Below are positions 35,308 through 49,946 of a stretch of DNA of 64,000 nt, piece by piece. The position numbers were made by a program, and so were the translations under genes. Numbering within the stretch: position 1 is the stretch's first letter; each line of letters starts with the position of its first letter. The stretch comes from Adineta steineri. Lineage: Eukaryota; Rotifera; Eurotatoria; Adinetida; Adinetidae. The stretch is from contig CAJNOI010000220.1 of NCBI GenBank assembly GCA_905250115.1, forward strand, positions 1-64,000. Reading direction: 5' to 3'. The notes beneath the pieces were generated by a model that searched no databases, was not told the origin of the DNA, and saw only the letters and a list, made by a program, of their open reading frames with translations.

Positions 35308-36078
35308 TCATTGATTCATAGGTCCAGCGAAAGAATCAACAAAAGTTTTCATATAAAGTAGAGATGGTACTTTTCCACTAAATTCTTTTTTATATGCTGT
35401 TTCAGAAGATCCTTTTCTCCACATAGCTAATGTAAGTGGAATAATTCCATCAGCTGGAGTACGACGAGTATGTGCATAACGTCCAATTGGTGCTGTTGTT
35501 GATCTAACAGGATATTCGCTTGTATTTTGCTGCTCATTATCTGAAGTACGATAAGCTCGATTTTGCCAAAAGGAACGTGATTGATTGTAAGCTAATGGTA
35601 GTGGAAATGCTTGAGGAGTACCTATAAAAGTAAAACAAAGATTTAATAGTTAATAATAAAAATCTTAGTTTTGTTTACCGATATAATCTGTCCGATATGT
35701 TGAAGTTATTTGATTTTTTAACGCTTGTTTTATTTCCTCAGTCATAATTGGAGCCAGAGTTATGGGTTGACGAGACGATACATGAGGAAAATGTGGATGA
35801 ATATGAGGTCGATTAGCTCGAGGTGTATTCGGACGAATGGGACCTTCTCGTTTGACATTATTGTTCTGTGGATAATCAGTTGTATACGATGTTGTACCCA
35901 CTGGATCGCTTAATTGATAAGGACAACCAATCAAAAATCTTTGACCAGCCGGAACACCTTCATCATCATTTGATATTTGTTTCAAAATAGAATATTCCCG
36001 TTGATATGTTGTTTGATAGGCTCTATTTCGAGTTGACGGATGAGGTGTATTAGGTTGCGATCGAATATATGTTTCCAT
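35308..36078 (-). CDS. Unrecognised conserved-looking protein, possibly ciliary
   Basis: 237 residues from two exons (36078-35679 and 35621-35308). It is basic, and rich in Pro, Thr, Arg, Tyr and Asn. It has no membrane segment or catalytic motif. Repeating pieces pair Tyr/Thr with short charged turns: NRAYQTTYQREY, SYTTDYPQ, STYRTDYIG, NRAYRTSDN and KKEFSGKVPS. Phrases such as RPNTPRANRPHPH-type histidine/proline runs and MTEEIKQALKNQITSTY resemble the style of small axonemal or sperm microtubule-inner proteins, but I cannot name a family and the link is weak. The start is the first ATG in frame (36078, METYIRSQP). Normal splice sites and sustained codon character support a real gene. Confidence 0.7.
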
Positions 36079-38007
36079 TCTCTTTTTCACCTCTACACTA
36101 ACGAGAGTAATAGTCAAGAGTCAGCAAACATTACAGAATTATAAAGAATGATTCTTTTCAAATAATTAAAGAAAAAAAAAGAGTAACAGAACGCAAAAAC
36201 TTCTCCCAGGCGACCTACTCTCAATCTAATAATAATTGTTGATCGAAGAGAAAAAGAAATCCGATTGATTGACAAACAAGCAGTCAATGACACGAAGAAA
36301 AATAAAGGTAACAAGAGAAAAACGGCTGGCAGTTTTCCCTTAGTGTCAATTGCAAGATCTACTACTTGTTAAATTGACAAGATATTATTGATTGTAACAA
36401 AAAACTAAACTAACAAAAGAAAAAATCCAGAGGTAATATTTATAATTCTTTTAACAATTAGTCTATTACTTTTAAGTTTTTCTTTTTTCATTTTTCAAAT
36501 AGGAAGGAAATGAAAAGGAAAATATTCCATTTATAATTATAAAGAAAAAAATATTCACAACAATAAGTAAAGTGAGTTAAAAGAAAAAGAAATTGAAAAA
36601 TAAGTATATGCACCTTGACGTCAAATTTTCACACAAACACATTAAAATAAAAACTTATTCATTAGACCTTTAAAATCAAATGCATTCATGTAGATGAAAA
36701 AAACATTATTTATAAATGTACACTTAGAGTGTTAGTTGTTTTTACAACATATAGAAGAGAATCATCAATAAAATTGATTCTTTACAAAAAAAACTTCTAT
36801 TTTCTTTTTGTCACAATGAAACTTAAGAGAAAAAAAAACATTGAATTTTTACATTATGAATAAAATTGATTTGATTATTTTTACAATTTATTCAATTTTT
36901 CTTTCAGAAAAGTTAACTAATCGACTAGGATTTTTCTATATAAACAAATGAATGAATAGTTCAGCATATTTTATCATCAGACAGAAATGATATGTGTTTA
37001 ATACATTAACAGCAATAATGAATAAAAGCAAGTCGTAGATCATTAAGGTTATTTATATAAGAAAGATGAGAAAAACGACTGGTATATATATTCATGTTTA
37101 CTCTACTGCCACATATGACTTGACATTGTTAATATTCAAACATAACAACTGTGTCTGAATAAGAAAGTATATGATTCGAATCAACTGTATTCTCACATAT
37201 GTTATTTTTTTCATAAAAATGAACGTTTCTGTAAGCTTGAAACATGCTGAATCAATTATTAAAAATTAATTCGAAAGCAATTCTTTGTAATGTCAAGATT
37301 TTCTGATACTATTTCTTAACATAAATAGAAAGCACAATTACTCATTGAACTAGCTGAATTATTCGAAAAATATCGTTTATATAGTTTAAATATTAAACAT
37401 CAATGACAAATGAATATTTCATTTAATCTGTAATATCTCAGTTCTAATGTGTATTATTTCTTTAGTATCTATAACAATATTTGTAATGACATTGGATATG
37501 ACAGTCTCTGTATATAAATTTGATTTTTTTGTATCTTCATATAAAATATCGAATGATAAAAACTGATATTCTTTTTTTTATTTAATAATATTATAATGAA
37601 ATATTTTATTTATTTAAAAACTGTTTGCACAAAACATCTATTATAAAATTCATATTATCCCATTAACATAAGCAAGCATATCAATATAATTAACACACGA
37701 AAAAAAATTCAAATATTCATAAGCAAGTCACAAGAAAACAAGACTAAACAAATACATGATGAGTTTCGGAAAAAACAGAAATTAACATTTTTATTCAGTG
37801 TGTGTGTGTACCATTAAAAAATTCGAATATAAGATAGAATAATAGATTGTCGTATACAAGGAATAGATAATGCAAAGCTCATATAAGATTAGAAAAGAAG
37901 ACAAAAAAAGAAAAAAGCAGATGTATCTGATAAAGACTGAGAACATAAATTTAAGAAGACACTCGGTGATATATATATATATATGTATTTAAATATAAAT
38001 GTTAAAT
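36079..38007. other. Spacer
   Basis: 1.9 kb of very AT-rich DNA with A-runs, a short GT run (37799-37809) and an AT run (37970-37985) near the PAK 3' end. The promoter of the 35308 gene must lie at its left side. No gene or repeat family is supported. Confidence 0.5.
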
Positions 38008-40457
<2,450 letters not shown>

Positions 40458-41926
40458 CGATATCTGAAAGTATACTGATAAAAAAGATCTATACCCAAAA
40501 CAATACAAACTGATCCCATAAACACGACAACGATCCATTAATAGTTATATCCATACTATACATATATGTATTCTTAAGAAATGATATCAGTAAAAAGGAG
40601 AAATCTATAAATTTTATTTGTCTATAGGAATAACCAATCAAATACGAGTCCGATTCTCATGTATTGTTGTTATAACTTCACACGCAGATATATAATTAAT
40701 GTTTATCTATACAACTTCTTCTTTATATATACGCTGAAAATGAAACATATTTATGTATAAAGAATGTTTTCATTATTATCAAATGTCAACATAATTACAA
40801 GGATGTTTCTTAAATCGATAGAGAAATTCGGATGAATATATATTACTTTGTTTCATTAGGAAAGATTGTCTAAAAATTGACATAAAAATAAATGACAATT
40901 TTTTATTCTATATTATTTCGATGATCTAAATTGAATTAATATTATAATTAACAAGATTTTCATCTGTTGCTTTAATAAAATATGACTGAAATTATTCTTC
41001 AAACTGCATTATTCATCGAAAATTAATATATCGTTTTTAAATTGAAATTCTCTTTTAATAAATTGTTAATTCAAAAGATATTTTATTTACAAGATGAATA
41101 TTATGTATTTCTATGATAATAATATCTTATTTTCATCAAAAATTTGGATAGAAAAATGTTAAATATGGAATAGGAACTGATTGGTTTAAGATCAAAAAGA
41201 ATGAGCTATAAATCTTTTTTTTATATATATGTATGTATGTAATGTATAAATGCAGTTTACATCATACTTTATTTGCCTATTCTATATATTGTATATTGAT
41301 CGAGAACGAGTTAATACAAACTTAATATTTTCGATAAAAAATTAAATATAAAAAAAAACGAACAATTAAAGATTCTTATAAATTTTTAAAACCGTAGTTA
41401 GTAATAATATATTTTTGTAATTGATGATCAATTTTGTCTGAGTAGAAGTGACATCTGTTCTGAGTCACTATGGTATAATAAATTTCTTCTTATTGTATTC
41501 TATCGTAAATAATGGATGGTCATACAACTATTTCCTTTTATAGATGATTTAACATATTTTTTTCTTTTTTTGTTATTAATAATGTTTCTATTAATTGTTA
41601 ATACTGATAAAAAGAACTATATGAATTCTATCATATTTTCGATCGGCAGACTTCGATATTTTCCACACAATCAAGTATGTTATTTAATTAATAATTCTTT
41701 TTAATAGAACTTTTATCTTTACTTTCATCAATTGACATTAACCGTATAAATCATTTTTTTTCTTACACTTTCTCTCGTCGATACACTCGAACAAAAAACC
41801 CCGAAAAAGAGAAGATCGATACGCTTCATCAATTTTTCCTTCCTTCATTGTCACCAATATCCTTACTTCATTTTATTTGCAGTTTCTGCTGATTCCTTAT
41901 CTGTATCAACTCATTTCGACCTATTT
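40458..41926. other. Divergent spacer between PAK and UBASH3
   Basis: 1.47 kb with the PAK promoter at the left and the UBASH3 promoter at the right. It is AT-rich. An acceptor-like tttgcag at 41874-41880, about 47 bases before the UBASH3 ATG, hints at a 5' non-coding exon or trans-splice site. No gene is supported. Confidence 0.5.
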
Positions 41927-44900
41927 ATGTCTGTTCGTCGGAGAACTGTAAGAAAGCATTTACATGATAATCAGAATAATAAACGATATTCTCAAACAAT
42001 TACTGATAATACTGAACAACAAGAACAAATATCATCTCAATCACCTTATATAACATTACTTACGAATAAACTTGGAATACCAAAAGAAAAAGCGTTCGTT
42101 TAATATATATTTATTTTATTTATTTTCTATTTAAATAATTATAGGGAAAGAGCATGTGTAGCAACTGGTTTTCGTTCAGTACAATTAGCAACTGATTGGT
42201 GAGAAAAAAAGTTTTTTTTTATTATATTTTTTTTTATTTATTAATAGGCTTCTTCAAAGAACTGAGGATGATAAATTAATTCGAACTGAATTTATCATAC
42301 TTCTTTGTCCTGATGAACGTCTCAATGAACAAATACGAACATTTGCTGGTGAAACATTTCGTTTTCTTGTTAAAGAAACTGCATTAAGAGATCGACAACA
42401 TTTACGTGCTTTTAAACTATCGAGTTTTTTTTATGTAATCATTTGAAAATAATAATTCATATGAAAAAAGAAAAACTAATATGTATTATTTTCATCTTTT
42501 TTCTTTCATTAGGTACCTGATCAATTTGTTCATACATTACATAAAATATTCGATTCTGTTATTCGTCAATATCATAGTTTATTTAAACAATCATTACGTG
42601 TTGTTTTACATTCAACAAGTGATTATCTTATGCTTATACCAGATAATGAAAGTAAAAAAGTCGTTGAAAATATATTCGATATGATTAAACAACAATTTGA
42701 ACAAATAGGTTTGTTGATTTTGTTTTTCTATAAAATAAATTTTTACTTTTTTTTATTTTAAGTACCAAATGTTTCAATATTACCAGCAAAAAAATTAGCT
42801 CATTTAACACTTACTCATGGTTTATCATCTTTATTTAATCTTTCTACTGAACAACGAACAGCATTATTACAACTTGGAAAAATTTGTCTTGATCTAGATC
42901 GTTCTATTAATTGGTCTCTTCGATTATATTCTCGTGAACAAACTTCTGCAAATGAAGTTCGTTTCGTTTCTTTTTTCTCTTTCGTTCTAAACTCAAATAT
43001 ACGAATATTTTTCTTTTTTTTTTCTTCTTTTTTTTTAAGGTTGTATATCGAGTTGTTGCATCAACAAGGGAGACAACTATTCACAATTGTCTTTTATTAA
43101 AAGTGAATGATCTATTTATGGTACTTGATAATGGTCGAACAGGCGAAGAAGAAAATGTCTTTGGTGAGTAAGCTTTAATTAAGTTGTCTTTTGTGTTCTT
43201 TCTTGATATATTTCTTTGCTTCTCGCTTTTTCGCTTTCTTCTCTATCATCTATCAAGTGAAAGAATAAGAACATTTCATCATGCGTCTATGTGTTTGTGT
43301 GGCCTTTGAGAGACTCCGCTCTTTCTCTCTTACACACACATAAAATGTTCTTCGTTTCTCTAACAACGCACAAGGCACAAGACACAGTCACCTTCGATGC
43401 TTCTTTGCTGGATGTACGTCTTGCGCACAGGAGAGAACGAAGAGAGAGAGAGAGAGCAAGCAAGAGAGAGAGAGAAAAGCAAACGACGCACACACACACA
43501 CACACACATACACAAGCTACATCATAGCACAACAAGCGAGTAGCAATAGTATAGTGGTAGTAGTAAGAGTAGTAGTTGGAGTAGTGTGCTGCCAGTGGCG
43601 TCGGCTCATTCTTCCTTTCTTGCTTTCGACTGAAGCGCACACGCGTGAGTGTCGTGTAGACAATATTGAAGTTTTGCGTTTCAAGAAAGAAGAAGACGAG
43701 TTCTAGATAATATTTGGGTATGCTTACGAGAAAGTTGACGAAGAATTCAGCAACAATGAATGGATCTTCATCACCCAAACCTGTTCGACGTTTTCATCAA
43801 CGTGCATTGATATGGGATTTAGAAGAAACACGTGCTTTATTAGATCTACTTAAAGATGAACGAATATTTAAAGCTATTGAAAGTGTTCGTACACGTGAAA
43901 TCTATCATGAAATAGCTGAACGTCTTAAACAATCTGGTTTTAATCGTGATTGGAATCAAATACGTGGTCGTGTAAAAAATTTAAAATTTTCATATAAACA
44001 AGCTCGTGCTTTACATGAAGAGCAAGGTCAATCAACGCTAGCTTGTCGTTTCTATGATGATCTTCATTATTTATTTGGTCATAAGTATAAACGACAACGA
44101 AGTAAGAAACGTTCTTTATCTCAACACCACCAACAACAACAGCAACATATACAAACTAGCTTAAATATTGAGAATGAGAACGAGGAAATTGTTTTGAATA
44201 TTAATAATAACGAACCCGATGATATCAGTGATGATGATGACAAGGCAAGAGAGTTTTGTTTTTTGTTTTTTTGTTTTTCCTAAGAAATCCTTTTCTTTTC
44301 GTCGTCCAGTCTATGAATGAAAATGACGAACAACAAGAATTTCTTGATGATTCGTCACCTGATTATATTCAACGACCAGAAGATCCATATCCAATACTTC
44401 AATCAACACGAACGAATTCAAATCTAATTCAGAATGAAGAAGATACACATGATATGACTGAAAATAACGAAGAACAGGAACAAACAGGAACAGATGAAAT
44501 GGATATTTATCTTAAATCTATGTCACCATATAAACATCAAGCCTATCTTATTGATGATGTTCTTCAATCAGTTTTTAATAAATTTCTTGTTGCACAACAA
44601 CAATCTGAACAACGTTTTATGTCATTTATTGATGAACAAAAACGTATTGATCAAGAACGTGAAGAACGAATACATCGAGAACAACGACAACATCAATTAG
44701 AACTTGTACAACTTATTATAAATCAAGGTAGACAATATGATTATATTGAAGAAAAAAAAATCAATAAGATATTTATTCAGTATAATAAATCAATGAAATA
44801 AATTATCATAATATTAGTCTAGAATAAAACAAAAAGAAACTTTGTATTTTTTATTGAATTGGTTAATATTTGACTTTTTATCTATTTGTAGGTCGTTCTC

Positions 44901-46283
44901 ATGCGACTGGTGAAGAAGGTCTATATCCATTAAAACATTTAAGAAAAACATCCGAAACAGATGCATGGACAGTACATAAGTATATTGAAAATATTTCTAA
45001 ATAGTCAATAAAAAAATAGAGATTTATTTTTATTTCTTAAAGATCTGCATCATTGGTAAATGAAAATGCTCCAACAAATCCTACAGATATTCCAGAAATA
45101 AATAATTCAGTACCACCAGTTGATGAAAAAAATCGTAATAGTATGATTGAAATTCGAACTTTATCAAAAAGATCAATTATGATTCCACGTGTAAATCATA
45201 CAGTAAACATATTTCATAATTAGTTTTATTGATGTAAGAAAAAAAATAAAAAACAAAATTTTCGTTTCAGAATGGTCGATTAGATCCATTAACATCAACA
45301 ACTATTTCAGGTTTAATTCGATTATTTTGTATTCGTCATGGTGAACGTGTTGATTTTGCATTTGGGCCATCTTGGCCAGAAACAGCTTTTGATAAAACTG
45401 GTATGCTTTTAAATATCTCAGTTTTTTTGTTTTTTGCATTTTGAAATCTTTAAGGAAAATATCGTCGTATAAATTTAAATATGCCAATAACATTACCACG
45501 TCGTCGAAATCCATTTCGTGATTTTATTGGTGATTCTCCTATAACTGAAATCGGTGCCACTCAAGCTCGATTAACTGGTGAAGCATTAGCTGCAAATGAA
45601 TCTCTTGCGCAATATTGTTATTCATCACCATCACTTCGTTGTATTCAAACAGCATCTTGTATTCTTCAAGGTATATTTATTTAATTTGAAACGTAAAATT
45701 ATTTCATTGAATTTATTTAGGTATGGGAGTTGAAGATCGAGTAAAGATTCGTATTGAACCTGGTTTATTTGAATTTTTGGGTTGGTATGAACGTGGTTTA
45801 CCAACATTATTTACTTCATCGGATATGAATATTAATGAAGATGAAGAAGTTAATTTATATAATATTGATAAAAACTATCGACCCATTATTCCATTAGAAA
45901 AATTATCTCGTGATGAAAAAGCTATTGATTATTATAATCGATCATTTAAAGTTACACAACAAATAACTGATAAACATAAATTGACTGGTAAACAAAACCG
46001 CAATTAGAATTAATTTGTTTTTGTTTTTTTTTTATATTTCTTAGGTGCTAATATATTTTTTATTGGTCATGCCGCAACACTTGAAGTTTGTACACGTCAA
46101 TTATGTTCACTTCCACCTCGTTCTTATTCAGATTTTAATGGTGTTATTCGAAAAGTACCATATTTAGGTTTACAATTATGTGAAAGAAATCCATCTGATG
46201 GACAATGGTCATTAAAAGCACCACCTATTCCACCATTACAACATGCAAATAATGTGGCATATGATTGGCAATCTATGAAATAA
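41927..46283 (+). CDS. UBASH3: UBASH3/TULA-family protein (UBA, 2H, SH3, histidine phosphatase)
   Basis: 673 residues from 12 exons: 41927-42093, 42145-42198, 42248-42434, 42513-42708, 42763-42956, 43040-43163, 44892-44979, 45043-45202, 45271-45400, 45455-45670, 45721-45987, 46045-46283. The UBA domain is LGIPKEKAERACVATGFRSV then QLATDWLL. The 2H phosphoesterase-like region has FIILLCPDERLNEQI, VPDQFVHTLHKIFD and LTLTHGLSSLF. The SH3 domain (VVYRVVASTRETT...GLYPLKHL) is interrupted by a 1.7 kb intron. The histidine phosphatase domain carries FCIRHGERVDF, SSPSLRCIQTA, PGLFEFLGWYERGLP and IFFIGHAATLEVCTR, so both catalytic histidines and both arginines are present. Mammalian members dephosphorylate SYK/ZAP-70 and bind ubiquitin and CBL. 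All other introns are about 40-80 bases; the long one holds a separate gene (43720-44801). Confidence 0.94.
43433..43513. repeat. GA and CA microsatellites upstream of the nested gene
   Basis: Runs of GA dinucleotides (about 43440-43475, interrupted by CAAGCAA) and a CA run (about 43488-43508). They lie 200-290 bases before the nested gene's ATG in a patch of much higher GC than the surroundings (43270-43710), which looks like its promoter region. Confidence 0.8.
43720..44801 (+). CDS. Myb/SANT-like (trihelix) DNA-binding protein nested in a UBASH3 intron
   Basis: 338 residues from two exons (43720-44244 and 44310-44801). Residues about 25-110 form a Myb/SANT-like or MADF-type helical domain with spaced tryptophans: LIWDLEETRALLDLLKD, IYHEIAERLKQSG, DWNQIRGRVKNLKFSYKQA, then CRFYDDLHYLFGHKY. 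This arrangement is typical of proteins derived from or related to Harbinger-type transposon partners. A basic block (KYKRQRSKKRS), a glutamine/histidine stretch and acidic regions follow. The end is a charged coiled coil (EQKRIDQEREERIHREQRQ). The intron has GC in place of GT at its 5' end (AAG|gcaaga ... ccag), and joining keeps the frame (DDDDK|SMNEND). The start is ATG at 43720; upstream in-frame codons lack ATG. It sits on the same strand inside the UBASH3 SH3-region intron, with its own GC-richer upstream region. Confidence 0.85.
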
Positions 46284-46290
46284 ACTTATT

Positions 46291-46326
46291 CTTTTTTTTC
46301 TCTCTCTCTCTCTCCCTCTCGCTTTC
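46291..46326 (+). repeat. Pyrimidine-rich (CT)n tract
   Basis: T-run followed by CT dinucleotides directly after the UBASH3 stop codon and before the next gene, in the 143-base gap between them. Confidence 0.75.
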
Positions 46327-46410
46327 TTGCATTCTTTGTATTTGGATCGTACAGTGTTTTCTTTTACTTGATAGTTTTGCTGAATAAATGAAAATACTAA
46401 GTTTTATTTA

Positions 46411-46426
46411 ATAATTTTTAGATCGT
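46411..46426 (+). promoter_or_regulatory. Splice-acceptor-like site next to an ATG (possible trans-splice site)
   Basis: ATAATTTTTAG ends at 46421, five bases before the ATG at 46427. No coding frame leads into it from the left. It is either the acceptor of an intron in the 5' UTR or a spliced-leader addition site in a polycistronic UBASH3 transcript. Trans-splicing is known in rotifers. Confidence 0.4.
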
Positions 46427-48279
46427 ATGCATCAAAAAAATTTAAAAGATTCTAATTTATCAAAAGATCCAATTCATTCACGATTAATCGGTGAAAATTC
46501 TAAGAAATTTCAAACGATTGAACAAGATATTAGTAAGTATTTGTATTGAATTTAATGATTCTAGTATGAATTTTTTTTTTTCCTAACTAGCTATCGATAA
46601 TGAAAACACTCAGATTTTAATTGATACGGATAATGACGAGGAATTCACTTCAAGTGGTGTTAGTGAAGACGAAGAAGAAGACGGAGAGGAAGAAGAAGAA
46701 GATGAAAATATGTTAACGGAAAATAGTATTGAAGAAGGTAAACTATTTTCTCTTTAGAAAAATAAATAAAAACATCGAAACAATATTTTAGCTAATCTTC
46801 TTCAACCATTAAATCAATGTACACATCAAAATAATCTATCAAATACAAATCAGTATGTTTTAATTATTATGATCAGATATGCACTAAATCCAAGTTTGAA
46901 AATAATTCTTTTCTCTTGATTCCAGAGGTTTATTTCTATATGTCAACAAACAGAAATATATTCTTTTGCTTGAAATTATCAAGTACATAATAGATTATAT
47001 TTACTGCTTGATGACATTGAGTATCGGAATACGTTTAACATGAAGAGAAAAGAGTCTTAGCTAAATCGAAATAGTTTGTTAAAAAACTAATTTCAATAGG
47101 GATTAAGTGCATATCTAATTTTGATCTCTTATTTTTATAGAAATATTCATATAAAAGAAACAATTCAAATAAATAATGATCATATCATTGCCCAAACAAT
47201 GGCTATTTTGGCTTCTAAACATCGGTATGTAATTAAGTAATAATTCAAATAATATATCTGTAGTAAAGAAAATCTTACATAAATTTAATACTCTATGAAT
47301 GAGAAATAAGTTTACTTAAGTGTCACTTATTTTCAATAGTTTGAAAAAGCTTGTCGACTTTATATTACATCTTGAGAAAAAATCTTACTTGATCGATAAT
47401 TTCTATGAATTGAAAAGAAAAATCAACATCCGTTTTTCTGACTTAAGATAAGATTGCAAAAAAAAAAGAATTTCCTTCCTGTTATGAAATCATTTTCCTC
47501 TTTAATCTGAGACATTTTTAAAATGAAATATTTTTTTTTCTATTTATCTTATAGACATGAGAGATCTACTAATTCTCCGGTAAGCATTTTCTTTAAATTA
47601 TAATCTATTATTCTATATTGATAGTTTTTAGCCAACTGAAAATGAAATTCTTCTTTTTATTGGTCCATGTCCATTATATTCTCTAGCTTCTTCATTTGGT
47701 CTTGATATGCATCATGGTCTAACACATTTTCCATGTCGTGATGTATTAGCTAATGGTGGTGGACATCTATCTGCTCGACCATTATGGCAACATTTAACAT
47801 CATTACATAATTTAAATCTTTCATCATCATGTCTTCTTATATCTCATCTTATTCTTCATGGTTATTCAATTCCAACTCCAATAATATTCAATTCTAATCA
47901 TACAAATAATATTCTTCGTACAACACCACGTTATTCATTATATAAAATATGTCCTTTAACTAAATATGGTGTTTATGGTATTCAATTTGAACATGGTACA
48001 CGTTTATGTGGTGGGTATACATGTAATACAAATATTTATTCACATTTAATATCATTTCATAAAATGACACATGATGCATCATTACGTTTATCACGTGCTA
48101 TTGCATTTAATGATGAACGTTTTCAATTTGAATTCAATGAAATTATTGTTAATGAATATATAAATACTTCTCTAATGAAATCATCACGACAATTAAGAAA
48201 ACAATCTCGATTAATAAGCGATGGTTGTGATTTAATGAAAAAAAAATCTATTAAGAAAAACCCGGTGAAAAAAATTTAG
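46427..48279 (+). CDS. Unrecognised protein with acidic N-terminal region
   Basis: 356 residues from six exons (46427-46532, 46591-46737, 46792-46852, 47141-47224, 47555-47579, 47632-48279), in frame. Residues about 60-85 are a nearly unbroken acidic run (EDEEEDGEEEEEDE). The carboxyl part, from about residue 143, looks folded: ENEILLFIGPCPLYSLASS, GLTHFPCRDVLANGGGHLS, LISHLILHGYSIP, YSLYKICPLTKYGVYGI and TRLCGGYTCNTNIYSHL. It ends in a basic tail (KKKSIKKNPVKK). Cysteines and histidines recur, but I see no zinc-finger spacing I can name. One exon is only 25 bases long. The gene follows UBASH3 by 143 bases on the same strand and could be co-transcribed with it. No function is proposed. Confidence 0.72.
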
Positions 48280-48796
48280 AAAATTTATTTTGATATTTTT
48301 TATTTTGTCAGATCAAATTCTATGAATGACATTGTCTTTCTATTCACGAACTTTCATTATATTCCTGAACATTATTTTATTTATTTTAAACATGAAAAAG
48401 CTACGTTTTTTGTTTTCCAAAAAAAAAAGAAAGAAAAACAAGAATTAAAATAAAAATTGTTATAAATATATATATGAAATTCTAATTTTATTTCAGTCTA
48501 CTAAGATTTATTTCAGATGTTTATAAAATATGTAGATTAATTGAAATCTTTTTATTAAATAAAATATCTATCTGGAATTTGAAAGTATTCATATAATATT
48601 TCTATTTTTAATCTATAGAAGAGAGAATCTAATATTAGAAATGTCGTTGTTATAGTAAATATGAAATAAAAAGACGTAGATTGAAGATATTTCTAGAAGA
48701 ACTTTAATTCAAAGTGATTTTCAAATCTAATAACCTTTATTATAGATTAATAGTAAACATTTCCATACGAATGAAAAATGTTAGTAGAAAACTATT
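48280..48796. other. Spacer, convergent gene ends
   Basis: 517 AT-rich bases between the unrecognised 46427 gene and the MPS1-like kinase, whose 3' ends face each other. No feature was seen. Confidence 0.5.
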
Positions 48797-49946
48797 TCAC
48801 GCTGATGATGTTGTTGTATATGGGTGTCGTGAAAGCCATATAGGATCTGCTCTTTCTCTTGGATCAAGAACAAGTGTATGTCGAAGTACATCAACAAGAT
48901 TGGCATCTCGAGATGGAGGTACATTTTTTGGTGGATGATGAGATGGATGTACATAACGAGGTGGTACTAAATAAGTTATACGATAAAGAACGGCACCCCA
49001 TGACCAAACATCTGCTTTTGATGTATTCAACATCGTATGATTTCTTGGAACGTTCGCCACTTCAGGTGCTGAATATAACCATGTACCATTACTTCCAACT
49101 CTATGATGGATAGAATTTTCAATAATATTAAAAATAAAATGAAGAGAGATATTTACCTATGTTTATATGCTTTTTGAGCAATACCAAGATCAACTAATTT
49201 GACTCTATTACCAGGAAATACAACTAGATTTTGAGGTTTAATATCAAGGTGTACCTAAAATGAAAATGATGTAAAAATCATAAAGAAAAAAAATAGTTAA
49301 AATTACAATTTTATGATTATGAAGAGCCATTGCAATATTAACAAATTGTCTCCATAATTCTTTTCTTTCCACAGCTGGAATACGTTGTCGTTCTTTGAGA
49401 GTTTTTTCTAAATCTTTTTCACCTAATTCCATGACAAGAAAAGCAAGACCACTTTGTCGATGAAAATCAAAATCATACATATTAACTACATGACTCGATG
49501 CTCGTGCTAAACGTTTTGACATTTCAATTTCTGTAAGAATCGATTGAGCAAGCATTTCTGCTTCTCGACTACTAAATGTGACCAATGATACAACTTTAAT
49601 AGCTACTTGTTTATCTTTATAATAGAGAAAACAGAAGAGATTTTTATTATTTTAAAAGAAAAATCTTTTTTTTCTTACTGGCTGGAACATTACGAGCTGA
49701 ATAGACAGCACCAAACGCACCGGAACCAAGTTCATGACCAAATCTATATTGATCTTTATTAATCGTTATTAATCGACGTTCAACTGCTAAATTTTCAATA
49801 GTATAACGCCAATCTGATGGTAATAATGTTGGCTGATGTCCTTCTATTTATTATTAACAGAACAAAAAAACAAATTTTCTTGAAAAAACCTATTTTTAAG
49901 ATAATTTCATACCAGAACGGGATGATGCCGATTCCCCTTGACCCAT
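48797..49946 (-). CDS. Protein kinase, MPS1/TTK-like
   Basis: 302 residues from five exons (49946-49913, 49843-49679, 49614-49307, 49254-49157, 49100-48797). After MGQGESASSRS (Gly2 could be a myristoylation site) comes the kinase domain: HELGSGAFGAVYSA, QVAIKVVSL and LVMELGEKDLEKTL. VHLDIKPQNLVV follows, where Arg of HRD is replaced by Leu, then VKLVDLGIAQ (DLG for DFG), WLYSAPEVANV, ADVWSWGAVLYRITY and LVDVLRHTLVLDPRERADPIWLSRHPY. The HxD without Arg and the DVWSxGxxLYxxTYG and LxDVLxxxLxxDPxxR phrases resemble TTK/MPS1, the spindle-checkpoint kinase. The long N-terminal region of TTK is absent. Catalytic Lys, Asp and Asn appear present, so it is probably active. It may be a lineage-specific relative rather than the checkpoint kinase itself. 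Confidence 0.8.

Noticed and set aside
37970-37985. AT dinucleotide run near the PAK 3' end as a possible replication origin
   Set aside because: Such runs are common in this AT-rich DNA and nothing marks this one out.
43287-43778. 163-codon minus-strand frame and 78-codon plus-strand frame over the microsatellites
   Set aside because: Both are kept open by CA and GA repeats and overlap the promoter and start of the nested gene.
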